Assembly: GCA_947069175.1 (NCBI GenBank)
Contig: CAMTDV010000013.1
Location: 30,631,857-30,695,856, forward strand
Source: Scalesia atractyloides
Lineage: Eukaryota; Streptophyta; Magnoliopsida; Asterales; Asteraceae
Length of the DNA: 64,000 nucleotides
Direction of reading: 5' to 3'
Positions 9,817 through 20,539 of the stretch are shown here, one piece after another. The stretch's first letter is position 1; every line of letters begins with the position of its first letter. The position numbers and the translations under genes are program-made. The notes under the pieces are model-generated. The model made no database searches. It was not told the DNA's origin and was given only the letters and a program-made list of their open reading frames with translations.

Positions 9817-12498
9817 TGTAACATTTGTCAAAAACGGGTTTTACCAAACCCGCTCCGTTTGTAATCGAATATCAAGTTATAAATGTTCGTTGCGTATTTA
9901 TGTCCATTTTGATTTTTAATGATACATAATTAATAAACAAACTAATCTATAAAAGTTATAATTGATAAAAAGTAAAAATAAAATAATTAAAAATAAAATG
10001 TGGCTGCCGGGACTCGAACCCGGGTCAGCCGGGTTGTGAACTCCAAAGAACTAACACTCACACGTATAACCACTCCGCCACTTGCTTGTTTTCTGTCAAC
10101 TCTAGGAAACAAATAAACTTTGTAAACAAACATAAATTAACCGGTTGCGCCATCTGAAAACCGTAATCGGCTATTCAACCATCTAAAACGGTTGAATAAT
10201 CGCGAATTCTGGTTTATAACCGATGCACCGACGATTCCAATCAATTCAGACTTGAATTGACTTAAATTCTGATGATGATGAGTTTTATAACCGAAAATAT
10301 CCCACAATCTGAATTACTACAATAAAGATCTTTCTCGCGACTCAGAAACATTCCACAAACCTGCCATTTCACTTTCGTCATACTTTCAGTTCATCAGAAA
10401 AGTTTATTTTACTCGCCGGAAAATTCTGCAAGTTCGCCGGAAAACCGTATTCTTCATCAAAACGGTAAGTCTTTCAATACCGTCGTAGTCTATCAATTGT
10501 TAAGCTATTTCTAACTCGGACCTTTCAATTGAAATCAAATTCAGACGCTGCTATCGGATAATTCCAGTTCGCCGGAAAATTTCTGGAAATCTTTATTTTC
10601 ATCTGTGAATCGGTAAGGACATTCAAACACTCTGTTAACGTTTGTTTATCACTTCAATTCCACGATTAGCTAATCAAAACGGTTAATTGTCTTGCTCAGT
10701 TGAAGTTCATAAAAACAGAGACCGACACCTTACCGGAATTCTGAAATAAATCGTTCACCGATATGTTTACTTCTAATTATCGTCTCTGCCATTTCATATT
10801 AGTCTGTACAATGTTTATCAATCGAATTAAAGAAGATATAATGGTGTAATCTACTGCCTGTAAAAACAAACGAAGAAGATGAACTGTGATAACATTATAA
10901 GGATAATTAAAATTGGTATTTTGAACAGGTTAGACACACAGTCCAGCGGTGGACTGTGTGCGAACAAAAACACGCATACGTCCCGAGTTTGATTCTTGAC
11001 ACACGCACCTTCGCAGTAATAAAATGCCTTTTTGTTTAAAACTGAACCGGGTTAACTCCGTTATATGTTAAGTATAATAAAAACTAGGATATTTACCAAG
11101 TTAGACACACAGTCCAGCGGTGGACTGTGTGCCAAACTAAACCACAGGTCCCAGGTTCAAGACCTATGGAGTGCACCGAGTCGTTACGTTAGAATCTTTT
11201 TAAAATAAATGATTTTCGGATTAATTTAATTAGTATATAAATATAATTAAAAACAGAATTATTTCAGGTTAGACACGTAGCTCAGTTGGTAGAGCTGCGT
11301 GCACGCGTACGGGAGGTCTCGGGTTCGAGCCTCACCCAGCGCATTTCAGTCACACAATAAACCGGTCAAACAGTCAAAGTCAAAAAGTCAACGGTCAATC
11401 CAAAAAGTCAACATATTTTTATATTTTTTATTTATTTAATTTAACTTAAAAATCAATTAAAAATACTTAAAAATAGTGTTTTTAAAGATAGAAAATAGCC
11501 TTAAACTCGTAAAAATATATCTAAAAGTTCTATTAAAATCCTTAATAAAATCCACTCATTTGCTATACTTTCCGTTATTATTTAGGTTAGTTAATTCTCA
11601 TTGTTCCGCTCTTACAACTCGTGCGCATCTCACCATCTCCAATCAAACGCACCCAATGTGAGTGAATCTGTACAAATTCCCCGTTTTAATCACGTTTTGG
11701 GGTGTATCATGTGTCTTGCTATTTAATATATTTAAATCATTGTGCATACATTATATCATGAACAAATGTGTATTCAGTTTGTTTCAATTGTTTGTGTGGT
11801 TATTGTTAGATTAAATTTTATTATTTTCAGTACATACAATTTCATAGGCCGCCGCTCCTCATTACATTATGAGCATTGAGCATGTTCCCCATTACATTAT
11901 GAGCGTGAACCTGGCGTGCCAACATACGATCGGCTCCGTTTGATTGAGCCTTGATCGCACAGACATTTATCATTTTCAGTACATGCAATACGATCGGCTC
12001 CGCTTGATTGAGCCTTGATCGCACAGTTTCATTCATGTTATTTATTGTATGATGTTGGTATGTTAATGTATGTTATCATATGTTATTGTATGTTATAGTT
12101 ATGATTGCTATTGCTACTATTTGATTATTTACATTTGCTCACTCATGATTATGCACAATTTTTCATTGATAAACTAACAAGAAAAACCAATAATAAATGT
12201 TTATCTAACAAGGTTCACTCGCCAACTTATGTTGACCCAAAAACCCCCATTTTTACACATGATACAGGTGAACCAGCTGCAGCAAGAAACACATAGGATT
12301 GGCCTAGAAGAATAAAATGATTTAGAGCTTGGAATTGTTTTGTTTGGTTATTTTCTTTGTATTGTATTGACATGTTTGGATTATTGGGAATGTAATTTTG
12401 ACTTTAATAAATATGAAACATATTAGTAAATATCATGAGCTTTGGTGATAACCCAATTATGCCCCGACTCTTATTCTGCTGCGGGTCGGGGTGTGACA
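9817..12498 (+). repeat. 3' LTR of element 1
   Basis: Near-identical partner of 2345-5016, TGTAAC...GTGTGACA, followed by the CACGC target duplication. It is 10 bp longer than the 5' LTR. Confidence 0.93.
10000..11343 (+). other. tRNA-like modules A-D, 3' LTR copy
   Basis: Positions: A (antisense) 10000-10083; B hairpin 10935-10960; C hairpin 11106-11131; D hairpin 11274-11301. Module C here has the perfect stem cacacagtcc/ggactgtgtg, but its B box has drifted (aggttcaagacct) and the surrounding 9-bp hairpin is broken. Module B's box reads gagtttgattc. A and D are intact, including the A boxes and B boxes. Confidence 0.75.
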
Positions 12499-12955
12499 CA
12501 CGCACACTCTCTAATGCTCACCATGATTACAAGTGATACTCGACATGCGTTTATACTAAACAAGGAACATTGCCAAACGACAGTGACATGTCCCAACGAT
12601 AGTGTCACTATCGTTTGGATATATATACTAAACAAAGGTCTTGGATCATGTAATATATCTAAGCAACAATCACTTCTAAGAAATGGTCCATGTTGTGCTT
12701 TTAAACTAAGGTTACAATGAAGTACTCTATCCAAACGACAATGATGATGCATTGTCGTTTTGGAACTTCTTTTATATCAAAAAATGGTGAGCAATGGATA
12801 CCATATTCCAACGATGGTGCATGTTGTGTTTATCTTTATATATAGAATCTTGTCATTTTTATCTTCATTCTTCAAGTCAAACGACGGAGGAATGATGTTG
12901 GACTTTGGACACGAGTAAATGATCACTAGATACATCCATAATATGCATCAACAAA
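12499..12955. repeat. right part of the repeat split by element 1
   Basis: Continues the match to 14846-15232 (cacgcacactctcta, aagtgat/aagtgac, tggtccatgttgtgctt, atgatcactagat, catcaacaaa). It contains two near-perfect palindromes: ccaacgatagtg/tcactatcgtttgg at about 12594-12620, and ccaaacgacaatg/cattgtcgttttgg at about 12731-12764. No gene. Confidence 0.8.
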
Positions 12956-14667
12956 CTCCACCTTGGATGCAATTCGTGATTGTTCAATCTTCACATCTTC
13001 GGATCTTCAAAAGTTGTTAATAGGTTACAAACAAGAGGTACATCAACAAACTCCCTCTTCAATATCGCTTATGAATCTTTGATTTTCAAAGCCTCATATC
13101 CTTGAGATGTTGATGAGCTAGTCAACTACAAATTGATCCTATTAATCCATTAATTTCATTTATGTCATGTCGTTACTTCTATACTTTATCTTCAGACACG
13201 TTCTCTTTCCCTTTAGCTTGTTTGGATGCCAGATCTTCACACACAATAAAGCTAAACACGTAATGAGAACAAAGGCTAGGTCATTAGCTAATCTTAGAGA
13301 GTCTTCAACTGAAGACTTCACCAAGAATTTGTTTCAAACAAAATTAACAGAGGACACACATGAGTCCTTTAACATTCAAAACTTTTCAAGAATTGATTCA
13401 ACTACCAACCGACAACACTCTGAATTTTTTAAAATGTTTCATTTTAGTCCTTTAACTTTCAAACCTTTTCAACTTCGACCATTATGAGGATGCGATTGTT
13501 TTTCGGCTTTCAATCAGGTTTTAGGTGGGATTGATTTGACTTCGAACATCGGTCTATCAAAATTAAGATAGAACCATAATCTTTTTGGTTTTTATAAAAT
13601 TTATATTAAAATACACCTAAAATATTCTTGGTATTTTTCATTTTTCAAATGTAAATATATAAATCTTATTGCGAATTTCGAGGATAAGAGAATCATATCA
13701 GGGTTCGGTCATGCCAAAACACACTTGTTGTTCAATTAGTTAGCATTTTTATAAGCATCCTATAATAATCATCATTATTACTGTCCACTTAAAATCAACA
13801 ATCACATATAATCATAGCTTGGGGATACACTTAATGTATTATTTATACTTACTGACCGCTATTCATCCACTCACGGCACATTCCCATATCAAGGTATGCA
13901 AGAGAGTTCCTCTAACTAGTAAATAAACTATTTATCATTTGTTTTGACGTATAAGATGTGAGATACTAACTTATTTGGTTGAAAACAAGCTCTATGTGAT
14001 GAAATCACTTATTGATGAGGAACTTAGTTTTTGGATGCATTTAGGGCACGCGAGCAAGTCCATGAATAGGTTAGCACTACCGTACCGACAAAAAGACGAA
14101 CTTGACACTCGGATGATTGATGTGATTTAAAATCACTTATTCAAAGATGGATGTGATAAGATTATCACTTATTGATGGTCGTATGCAGTTTGTACATGTA
14201 TGTATGACGTCATGGATGTTCTAGACTTGCGTTCCCGTTTTGTCGGTAAAGGAACAATCATGAAGCCAAAATGATAAACAACATAAAGACCATATATCTC
14301 AGAACCTCAGCAATCTATCAAACGAAATTTCGGTACTAAGACCATATGCCAATGAGCAGTTCCCACGCGGTCTTTAGTTCGTTATGTTTATTTTACCCTG
14401 CAAACTTTAAAATGATTGTGAGCCTAGCGATACATAAAAAATAGAGCTACTTATTGTTTCTCATTTTAGGTTCAAAGAGGTTTCGAAAGACCATTGAATT
14501 ATTATCATTTTCTCTTTTTCTCGCTAGGAACTCATTTTTGTTTTTGTCCTTTTTAATGTTTTTCAATATATGTGTATTTTTCTGGTTGAATTTACTCTCC
14601 CTAAAATTACAAACGTAAATTCAATTTTAAAAACATCTTTTAGTATTTTCTCAAGAAAAATATTTAC
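12956..14667. other. intergenic DNA, no gene recognised
   Basis: AT-rich with several short ORFs (the longest is 13167-13487, 106 codons), none with a recognisable domain. Patches such as gatgtgat.aaatcacttatt recur at about 13997-14180. I see no terminal repeats that define an element. Confidence 0.45.
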
Positions 14668-15236
14668 GAACACAAGGATTTCTTGTTTCGGATGGTGTAA
14701 CGAGTGCGGAATCCAAGTTACACCACAACCGAGCGAGAGTATGTAATCAATAAACAATGGTTTCAACGTTTAACGGATTCTCTGTTGATTCAAGCAGAGT
14801 TTTGGTACATATTTACACAAATATGAGCTATCCAATACTCTCCCTCACGCACACTCTCTAGTGCTCCTTCAAGTATTTTTACAAGTGACAGTCAAACTGC
14901 ATTTATACTAAACAACAAACAATGCCTAACGTTTAGATATATATAAATAAAGGTCTCGGATCATGTAATATTTCCAAGCGATGGTCCATGTTGTGCTTCC
15001 AAACAAAGGCTACCATGAAGGGCTCTATCCAAACGACAATGAACTTCTTTGATATCCAAACAATGGTAAGCAATGTATACCATATTCCAATGATGGTGCA
15101 TGTTGTTTTTGTCTTACATATAAAATCTTGTCATTTTTATCTTTGTTCTTCAAGTCGAACGATGGAGGATTGATGTTCGACTTCGCACACAAGCGAATGA
15201 TCACTAGATGCATCCACATTATGCATCAACAAAAGG
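14668..15236. repeat. uninterrupted copy of the element 1 target repeat
   Basis: Homologous to 2168-2344 joined to 12499-12955. The single CACGC at 14846-14850 corresponds exactly to the duplicated target, so this copy is the empty site. It contains ggtgtaac...gttacacc as an inverted pair (14694-14724). Function unknown; probably itself a dispersed repeat. Confidence 0.85.
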
Positions 15237-16327
15237 TTGGAATACCAAGTGGTAAACTTGAATCCAAGAGGTAAGAAACTATGATTTAACTAACTAGTAA
15301 TTTTTCAAAATAGCCCATATATACTGGAGTAAGTTTAATAAAAATGTAGATAGAGCATAAGGTTGTTAAGGGTTAAAACAATACTTAAAATAGTGTTTTT
15401 CATTGTCTATGCAAGAGACTAAAGTAATTTATGGTGGTATGGTTTGCTATGTCACCCCCATTTGCCACCCCTACGTTTCACCTACGTTCTGCCATAATGT
15501 AACTCGAGTTACAAGGATCGAATCATTCTCAAAGGATTTTTACACATGGCGATGTGAAGATCGAGCAATCAATAAGTTCATGTGTAGCACATGATCTTAA
15601 AAACTTAGAAATTGGATATGTTCAAAATGTAAATAATGATTTCAATTATCAACGGGTTTTAAACAATGTAGTTGGTTTTGAAACAATATGCTCATGTTCA
15701 GTTTTGTAAAATAGGGCATACCACGATCGAATCCTCACAAGTTTGCGCACCAATTCTCTTCGGTCATTACTTTCTGTGATCACAAGATCTTCTCAATCAC
15801 CTTCAACATTGATTCTTCCTTGTTGGGTCGAACAATCTTGAACATGGGTTTTGTCTTCTTATCCAATTCCTTAGAGCTCTGTTACTAAATTAAATAAAAA
15901 AATGGTACTAAACTTCCATACAAGGATACTAAATCAAAAACACGTTCTTGTTTTATTAAAGATCAATACAACTAAGGTTACCTAAATTCCTTTATAGATA
16001 AGCCTAAACACAAACTTTCACTAAAATTAAGATTGAAAATTATCTAAAAAACCCCTAAGTTTGTAACTTGAGCACTTTTTACCCGAACTTATAAGTCGGT
16101 CACGTTTTACTCAAAACAACATACACCAATTAGCTTCACTAACCAATGGGTTCCCACCATTGTTTAACACCGACTTAGAAATGAAAATAGGCTGGTATGG
16201 ACCAGGTATGGTTAAACCCAGTTCCATACCCAATTGTAAAATATAGACCAATAACCGGCTTATTACCCATCGGGTATTTATTGGGTATTTATCCATTGTG
16301 TATCAGGTATCAAGTTAGTGGGATTTT
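15237..16327. other. intergenic DNA with one antisense coding-like patch
   Basis: No gene recognised apart from the patch at 15734-15881. 16190-16320 is a degenerate ggtatttattgggtatttatcc-type repeat. Confidence 0.4.
15734..15881 (-). pseudogene. unidentified coding-like fragment
   Basis: On the minus strand about 33 codons read openly, with a charged, protein-like composition (ELKELDKKTKPMFKIVRPN...EKIL), to a TGA at 15780-15782, and a similar reading continues to a second stop near 15735. No domain is recognised. It may be the 3' end of a decayed gene or a chance ORF. Confidence 0.25.

Positions 16328-16360
<33 letters not shown>
16328..16360. repeat. (CA)n-(TA)n microsatellite
   Basis: About eleven CA units running directly into TA units. 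Confidence 0.95.
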
Positions 16361-16367
16361 GGGTTGG

Positions 16368-16540
16368 TTAACGTATAATATTACTTAATATACGATGTAT
16401 ACGAGATGAAATTACGCACGTTATAAAACTCAAAACCCCTAATTGCGCAGGTTGAAAACCCTAATCACACATGTTGAAAACCATAATCACGCATGTTATA
16501 ATTTAATCAGCGTACGTTAAGCAAAATTATACGATACAGT
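16368..16540. mobile_element. small MITE-like inverted-repeat element
   Basis: The left end ttaacgtataatattactta pairs imperfectly with the reverse complement of the right end (gtatcgtataattttgctta). Between them is a short-period repeat (acgcaggttgaaaaccctaatcac-like, three units at 16440-16500). No ORF. Target duplication not resolved. Confidence 0.45.
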
Positions 16541-16606
16541 TTTAATATATATTATATACACACATATATATATTACATATATTATGTATATATATATATA
16601 TATCGT
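16541..16606. repeat. TA-rich microsatellite tract
   Basis: Runs of tatata interrupted by cacaca and tgtatata. Forms the left border of the pararetrovirus-like fragment. Confidence 0.85.
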
Positions 16607-16639
16607 TGTATCTTATTTGGTAATCTAAAGGTTCTTAGT

Positions 16640-16905
16640 TCTTACTATTACGGAAAGATAAAGGGAAAATATAAGAAAAGAACTCATTTTAGAAAAAGAT
16701 TTTTCCAAAAAGCGTAAAAAAAATTTTTAAGAGAAAAGGATACAAGAAGACTTTAAGCCTACATATAAAAGAAAACAAAGTCCTAAAAAGTATAAATGTT
16801 TTCTTTGTCATGAAGAAGGACATTATGCAAATAAATGTCCCAAAAAATTTAATAAAAACCTCAAAATATTTGAAATAGATAAGGACATTGAAAAATCTAT
16901 ATATA
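16640..16905 (+). pseudogene. pararetrovirus-like (Caulimoviridae) zinc-knuckle fragment
   Basis: A lysine-rich coding remnant with a CX2CX4HX4C knuckle (CFLCHEEGHYANKC, 16790-16831) preceded by basic residues and followed by PKKF and an acidic-basic tail. The style matches the coat-protein region of endogenous plant pararetroviruses more than gypsy or copia gag. At least one in-frame stop lies upstream of the knuckle, and no movement, protease or RT sequence adjoins it, so it is a dead scrap. TA microsatellites border it on both sides. A retrotransposon gag origin cannot be excluded. Confidence 0.45.
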
Positions 16906-16930
16906 TGTGTGTGTGTTATATATATATATA

Positions 16931-17777
16931 GGTAGAGGTACATGTGAGAAAATTTAAAAGTGTGAGAATGATAAGAAAGATTATGGAGGTGACATGTGTC
17001 CCTTTTTCTTTGGTAGTTTAAGGGTATAAGTGTAATTTAACTAATAAAATCTAATTATGGAATGAATATATGCAACCGATTTTTCGGAAGTTATTGCAGG
17101 GATTTTCGAATTTGAAATAACACACTAACTTATAAAAACACCACAACATGTATATTGAAAGCATACATCTTATAAAAAACATAAATATAACTCATAAAAG
17201 CACCATAACTAATAAAAACACCACATCATGTATATTCAAGACATACATCTTATAAAGAACAGAAATATAACAAAAATAACACCATAACTCATAAAAACAC
17301 CACAACAGTTATATTGAAGGCACACATCTTATAAAAACACCCTAACATTGAATATAACAGAAATAACACCCTAATATAACACCAGTCAATACTTTAATCA
17401 GAATCAAAACAGAAATAACACCCTAAATATATAAAAACAGAAATAAATCTACATAAGTATATCAATATGGTACTCATATTAAAGATAAAAAACACTCGTT
17501 ATTATGGTGTAATTTGTTTTAAAAAAGAGTTACGTATAAAAAGTTATTGATGTTTAAAAAAGAAGGGAGGAACTTTGCATATGTATTAATGTTAGTTTTT
17601 TAATTTAAAAATATTAAATTTATCTTTATACCCTTAATCTAGAAAATTTGTTAGTTTAATAGTTAACATTATTTACAGAATTACTAGTATGATATCAACA
17701 ATTAGATTAAATATCTAATGATTTAAATTCTTTCTTATCCTTCTTACACTTTTAAATTTTCTAATAATAATCTCACC
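16931..17777. mobile_element. MITE with about 35-bp terminal inverted repeats
   Basis: The left end agaaaatttaaaagtgtgag...gataagaaag (about 16946-16980) pairs with the reverse complement of the right end (agaaaatttaaaagtgtaag...gataagaaag, about 17728-17762). Outer ends share aggt-ag-g. The interior (17120-17460) is a loose tandem array of cttataaaaacaccacaaca-like units. No transposase; inserted beside a TA microsatellite. Confidence 0.6.
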
Positions 17778-19173
17778 TAATAGTTTTATGCTTTTAAATA
17801 TATACAATATATTAAATTATACTACATAATATACATATAGTCGTAACCACAAAGCTATATTAAAATATTTGAAAATTTAAATATATTATAATATAAACTT
17901 AAAAACATTGTTTTGAGTTTTCATATAAATATAAATAGTATCATTAAAATATATATTTAAAAAGAAGTTTATTTTTCAAATAATAAAACTATTATAATAA
18001 AATAACTTTACTAAATAATAGTTTTAGGAAAATTGGTATATAGTTTGGGTAATTAAATTGGTATTATCTAGTCCCATACCAATATCTAATACATCAAAAC
18101 TATTTTTCTCCGATCGTGTACTATCGGGCTCGGATTTTTTCTTCTTTTTTTAATCTATACACCAACTAGTCACCGTTGAACCACCGTAAATTATTTATAT
18201 CTCACATTTGTCATTATCGGTTTTCTTAATTATATTAACTCTTCGAAATCGCAATACTTAAAGATATATAACAACCGAGAAAATCTCGAAGATCTAAAAA
18301 TAGTCATATTGGATTCGGTGGTTTGACAGATGGTATATAAGACTGATTAGTGGCAGTAGTTAAGGTATGGCAGCTCACATCTCCACGTTGCATGCATATT
18401 GTCACCGTTCAATTTATTGTAAAACCTGCCCAATTTAAGGGCTATCACAGTAGATTTTAATACATTTCTAATTACCTTAGAACCATCAGCTATTTTCTCA
18501 ATATACCTTTATACATAAACCTCTCATAGAAATATATCGTACTAAATTTTGGTGAAACCCCGATAAGTATAGAGATAAGCATCATATTTCAGTAGTAAAA
18601 TCGTGGCGGTAACCGTGGGGTTCGACTTGTATTTGGTTCATGAAAATTTAAACAGATAGTGAATGTTGGTTTCATATACGCGAGCCATCAATACCGAAAG
18701 GTAAAATACTTTCTCGGATATATTAAGGAATATTGTGTTATTACTGAAAACGGTATTGTTGTTGTTGTTGTTGTGGCCGGGTATTTAAACGGGTTTAAAT
18801 ACTGTTATGCTTAAATGTAGGTATTGGTTATTAAACTTTATACATAGTATTAGTTATAGGAGATAAAAATAAATGGAAACAATTGACAAAGGATTCACTC
18901 TAGAGATTCTCTAGATGTCCATGTGAATTTAAACAATTTCCCTAAAACCTCATTTTATGATATTAGTTGTTAAAATGTTGTTGTAGAATAATACATGATC
19001 ATGTGAATGGATGTTATTTATATGATTCATAGTAAATTATGCAGAGTTATTAAAATGGCGAAAATAGTTGTTATCACAGAATTGGCACGCTAAGTGATTC
19101 AAATAACTCTTGATCAGTCGTTAGATTAGCATTGGTTGACCAATTGCTTAACCACCTTTGAGTGGTTATTTGG
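17778..19173. other. AT-rich intergenic DNA
   Basis: No ORF above background. A short (GTT)n run lies at about 18756-18772. Nothing else recognised. Confidence 0.5.
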
Positions 19174-19337
19174 GGAGTGTTTGGGAGTGCTTATTTTAGT
19201 CAACTTATAACTTATTGACTTTTTGAAAAGTTAAACGATGTTTTATACGAGGGGAAAAGTCAATAAGTCACTCCATTGTAACTTATTAACTTTTCTAAAA
19301 GTCATAAGAAGTTTTAAAAGCTAAGCCGAACACCCTC
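19174..19337. mobile_element. hAT-like MITE
   Basis: Ends gagtgtttgggagtgctta and taagccgaacaccctc are imperfect inverted repeats, and the inner arms (acttattgacttttt / aaaagtcaataag, taacttattaacttttctaaaagtcat) also fold back. The GGGTGTTTGG-type terminus is common in plant non-autonomous hAT elements. Target duplication not clear. Confidence 0.5.
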
Positions 19338-20539
19338 TTGGTAAATCAGCTTCGTTTGAACAATTGTTAAGTCACAACTAATGGTGTGATGGTGAATTGT
19401 CGTAAGTGGAATATGGTGGAATGAATAAAACTATGGTACGAATGCGGGATTAAAAAAGTCGGGTCAATGTTGAAGGATCAAACATTATGTTTATAACCAT
19501 TTTTTAATGTATAAATTATGGGTAATTTAAATAAAGTTAAATGCTATAAACTTACAGAGTTGATCCGTTTAATGTAAGTTATGGTTATCATCCTTTTACG
19601 TTTCTTTTTTTGCGTTGACGTTTCCCATTATCAATTCTTTGTTGCACTCCAATCCACATCAATAATGGGATTAAATTTTTCAACCTTGTAAATTTACCTT
19701 TATACCTTCCTTCTAAAAGATTGGTAAAACACCAATTTCTGTAAAAAAATTCAATAAAGTTTGACATGATTTAAAAAATAAATAAATCAATAATAATTAG
19801 TTTTTTTGACATGTGGCAATTTTACATCTTGTGACAAGTAGTGGTGAAAGTTGAGTAGTGTTGTGGCAAGTGTGGCAACTTCAGCAAGCATTCCCCTAAT
19901 TAAAGCCATTTACTCATCCCTAATTACTTGCAGGGTTGCTGCAAGAGGATTGGTGGAGGGAGGGTGTGGTTGACATGGTAAAAAGCAATCATTATTTTAA
20001 ATTAGTGATGACTGATTTTGAAAATTAAGCCCCGCTAGCGTTATGCGGATTTAATGTATATATATGTGTGCCCTTAGGGGCAAAAGTGAAAATGCACTAA
20101 TTTTAACATTATTTTACTAATTTAGTGAAAATAACATTAAAAAGCGAGAGACGGTTAATCATGCATCATGTGGTGGCACTGATTGCCGAAAGATAGGGGT
20201 ACATGCACGAATCGGCTTTTGTCCTTACTGCTGAGTGTTATCTGCCTTATGTCTAAGGCTTGATGTAAATCTACTATCGAGCCAGGGTGTCACCCAAAGC
20301 AGCCTTACTATTCCTACGGTAGAGGTAACGTAATCTACATCTTACGTCCTAAGACTCTACCTTAGCTTTGCTATTGGTGGGATTTTCTAACTATGATGAT
20401 GATTTTGAAAATATGAATGTGTATTCGTGATGTTTGATAAAATACATAATATAAATTCACGCGTATATACACATAATCACAAATTTATATAAATTTTGTT
20501 CAGATTTTATTTATTTTAGGGAAGCTAATTGTTGTAAAG
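19338..20539. other. upstream region of the PILS gene
   Basis: Non-coding. The tttattttag|ggaagctaattg just before the ATG looks like an intron 3' splice site within the 5' UTR, so a non-coding first exon may lie upstream; its position and the promoter were not identified. 20020-20120 carries a gcccttaggggcaaaagtg patch. Confidence 0.45.

Larger units (their letters stand above)
2345..12498 (+). mobile_element. element 1: full-length Tekay-type Ty3/gypsy chromovirus
   Basis: A 10.15-kb element in order 5' LTR, iMet primer site, gag, protease-RT-RNase H-integrase-chromodomain, polypurine tract, 3' LTR. The perfect 5-bp target duplication CACGC lies at 2340-2344 and 12499-12503. The LTRs are 2672 and 2682 bp and differ only by scattered single bases and small indels (for example a ten-base gtcaaaaagt-type insertion near 11385), so insertion was recent. 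Despite that, it is defective: the leader and gag N-terminus are deleted, gag has a one-base frameshift and RT has a stop. It could move only with help, or these lesions came after insertion. Tekay assignment rests on integrase followed by a divergent chromodomain and the gag style. Confidence 0.93.

Noticed and set aside
12442..12752. Overlapping ORFs on both strands across the 3' LTR end
   Set aside because: They cross the element boundary and both palindromes; open by chance.
13167..13487. 106-codon plus ORF as a gene
   Set aside because: No domain, no splice context, no homology recognised, and it sits in repeat-rich DNA.
14084..14254. Inverted pair taccgacaaaaagacgaac / gttcccgttttgtcggta as a MITE
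   Set aside because: Only about 14 bp pair, with no target duplication and no match beyond; too weak.
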